From: Candidatus Woesearchaeota archaeon | GTDB taxonomy: Archaea; Nanobdellota; Nanobdellia; Woesearchaeales; UBA10216 | Length of the DNA stretch: 5,059 nucleotides | NCBI GenBank assembly: GCA_023269295.1 | Contig: JAHFTU010000090.1 | Location: forward strand, 1-5,059 | Reading direction: 5' to 3' | Shown: positions 4,452 through 5,059 of the stretch, in pieces | Position numbering within the stretch: position 1 is the first letter of the stretch | How the letters are laid out: each line of letters opens with the position of its first letter | Notes under the pieces: model-generated | What the model was told of the DNA's origin: nothing | Databases searched by the model: none | Seen by the model: the letters and a program-made list of their open reading frames with translations, nothing else | Position numbers and translations under genes: made by a program

Positions 4452-5059
4452 ATGAAGGAACGAAAAAGAAGCGGAAAGGGTAAGCCATTCGCAGTACACA
4501 ACCACTTTGGGAGGGCTGTGGCAAAGGCAGCACCTGTAATAGCGGTGCTGCTACTCCTTGTTGCAGCCATAACAATCTTTGACAGGATAGGGCCCGGAAT
4601 AACGGGCTTTGCAGTAGTGGAAAAAACGTTCACAATAGCGCTGAGCAATGAAATAACAGCAAACGCCACCGCAGCTGCAGGGGAGAAAACAACAGCTGAA
4701 ATACCCGTAACACTTAACGCTGCACCAACTTCGTTCAACATCAACGGAAAGCTAACAGGGCAAGGAACAGCGAAAGCGTACCTGCTGCTGAACGGCCAGA
4801 AGTACCTTATTCTTGACACTTCGCAGCCTAAATCAGCAGAAACTTCAACACAATCGCTGCTGTCAATAACCGGGAAGCTTGTGCAGGAAGTGCAGCAGGA
4901 AGCGCAGGCAATCACAGGGGCGGTAACGAGCACATTACTCAACGACAACACCACAGCAACAAATGAGACAGCGGCAAACGCAACCACAACGCCAGCAAAC
5001 AACACAAGCAACCAGACACAAATCAACGCAACAACGCCTGAAACTCCGGCAAATGAAAC
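4452..5059 (+). CDS. Membrane-anchored secreted protein with Thr/Asn-rich stalk, 3' end beyond window
   Basis: The frame is open from ATG 4452 to the window's right edge (202 codons plus 2 nt), so the protein is larger than seen. Residues 1-24 are strongly basic. One hydrophobic segment follows at about 27-42 (PVIAVLLLLVAAITIF), a type II anchor or uncleaved signal. Residues about 50-125 look like a beta-sandwich, including SFNINGKLTGQGTAKAYLLL and KYLILDTS, a G-x-x-x-G-x-G pattern that I recall from predicted secreted proteins of DPANN archaea. Residues 130-160 are Ser/Thr/Gln-rich. From 160 on the chain is Thr/Asn/Ala/Pro-rich with N-glycosylation sequons at N71, N166, N171, N176, N183, N184, N187 and N192. 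It is therefore probably an extracellular surface protein with a glycosylated linker. No enzyme domain is visible, and the function is unknown. The start is reasonable, but the promoter spacing is short. Confidence 0.72.
   Translation, partial: MKERKRSGKGKPFAVHNHFGRAVAKAAPVIAVLLLLVAAITIFDRIGPGITGFAVVEKTFTIALSNEITANATAAAGEKTTAEIPVTLNAAPTSFNINGKLTGQGTAKAYLLLNGQKYLILDTSQPKSAETSTQSLLSITGKLVQEVQQEAQAITGAVTSTLLNDNTTATNETAANATTTPANNTSNQTQINATTPETPANE

Noticed and set aside
4385..5026. Minus-strand 213-codon frame with Val/Ala/Ser/Cys-rich hydrophobic translation
   Set aside because: It is the reverse of the Ala/Thr/Asn-rich secreted-protein gene; hydrophobic Val/Cys/Ala runs arise from antisense GCA/ACA codons. 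It also overlaps the small minus-strand gene and the promoter in another frame.
1..5059. CRISPR array, tRNA, rRNA, insertion sequence
   Set aside because: No regularly spaced repeats, no tRNA-like cloverleaf or TPsiC loop, no rRNA signature and no transposase motif were seen on either strand by eye.

Overview
The window reads as archaeal chromosome, probably from a DPANN-type lineage; the exact phylum cannot be fixed from the sequence. Supporting signs are archaeal TATA boxes about 26-28 nt upstream of start codons (several genes look leaderless), GGTGA/GAGGT-type ribosome binding sites, an archaeal-style winged-helix antitoxin, very tight gene packing, and a secreted Ala/Thr/Asn-rich protein crowded with N-glycosylation sequons. 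The backbone is pyrimidine biosynthesis.

Left edge (1-426): the C-terminal 141 residues of PyrK, the iron-sulfur/NAD electron-transfer subunit of dihydroorotate dehydrogenase. Next, on the opposite strand (423-1095), is a two-gene module. Its first gene encodes a TumE-family (formerly DUF6516) toxin-like protein, and the second, overlapping gene encodes a winged-helix antitoxin of the HVO_A0114 type. The pyrK and antitoxin genes converge and overlap by 4 bp at their stop codons.

The 1096-1322 gap carries divergent control regions. It holds a TATA box and an ATCATAT palindrome cluster for the toxin operon. For pyrC it holds two TATA boxes, a GGACA-GA-TGTCC palindrome and three TGTCCAG repeats. 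Then come pyrC (1323-2648, class I dihydroorotase) and pyrE (2638-3285, orotate phosphoribosyltransferase), overlapping by 11 bp with an SD inside the end of pyrC. They catalyse dihydroorotate formation and orotate to OMP; PyrK belongs to the oxidation step between them.

After a 231-bp gap holding a strong promoter and paired TAGTACTA palindromes comes a second two-gene module, AbrB-type antitoxin plus PIN-domain nuclease (VapBC-like, 3517-4219). Thus pyrC-pyrE is flanked by two unrelated toxin-antitoxin-like modules. A 57-aa uncharacterised gene lies convergent on the minus strand (4231-4404). It shares a palindromic TATATA promoter element with a divergent membrane-anchored secreted protein (4452 to beyond the right edge).

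Nothing here is securely a wholly new system. The best leads are the uncharacterised 57-aa gene and its divergent secreted neighbour, the operator-like repeats, and the insertion of one toxin-antitoxin module between pyrK and pyrC.
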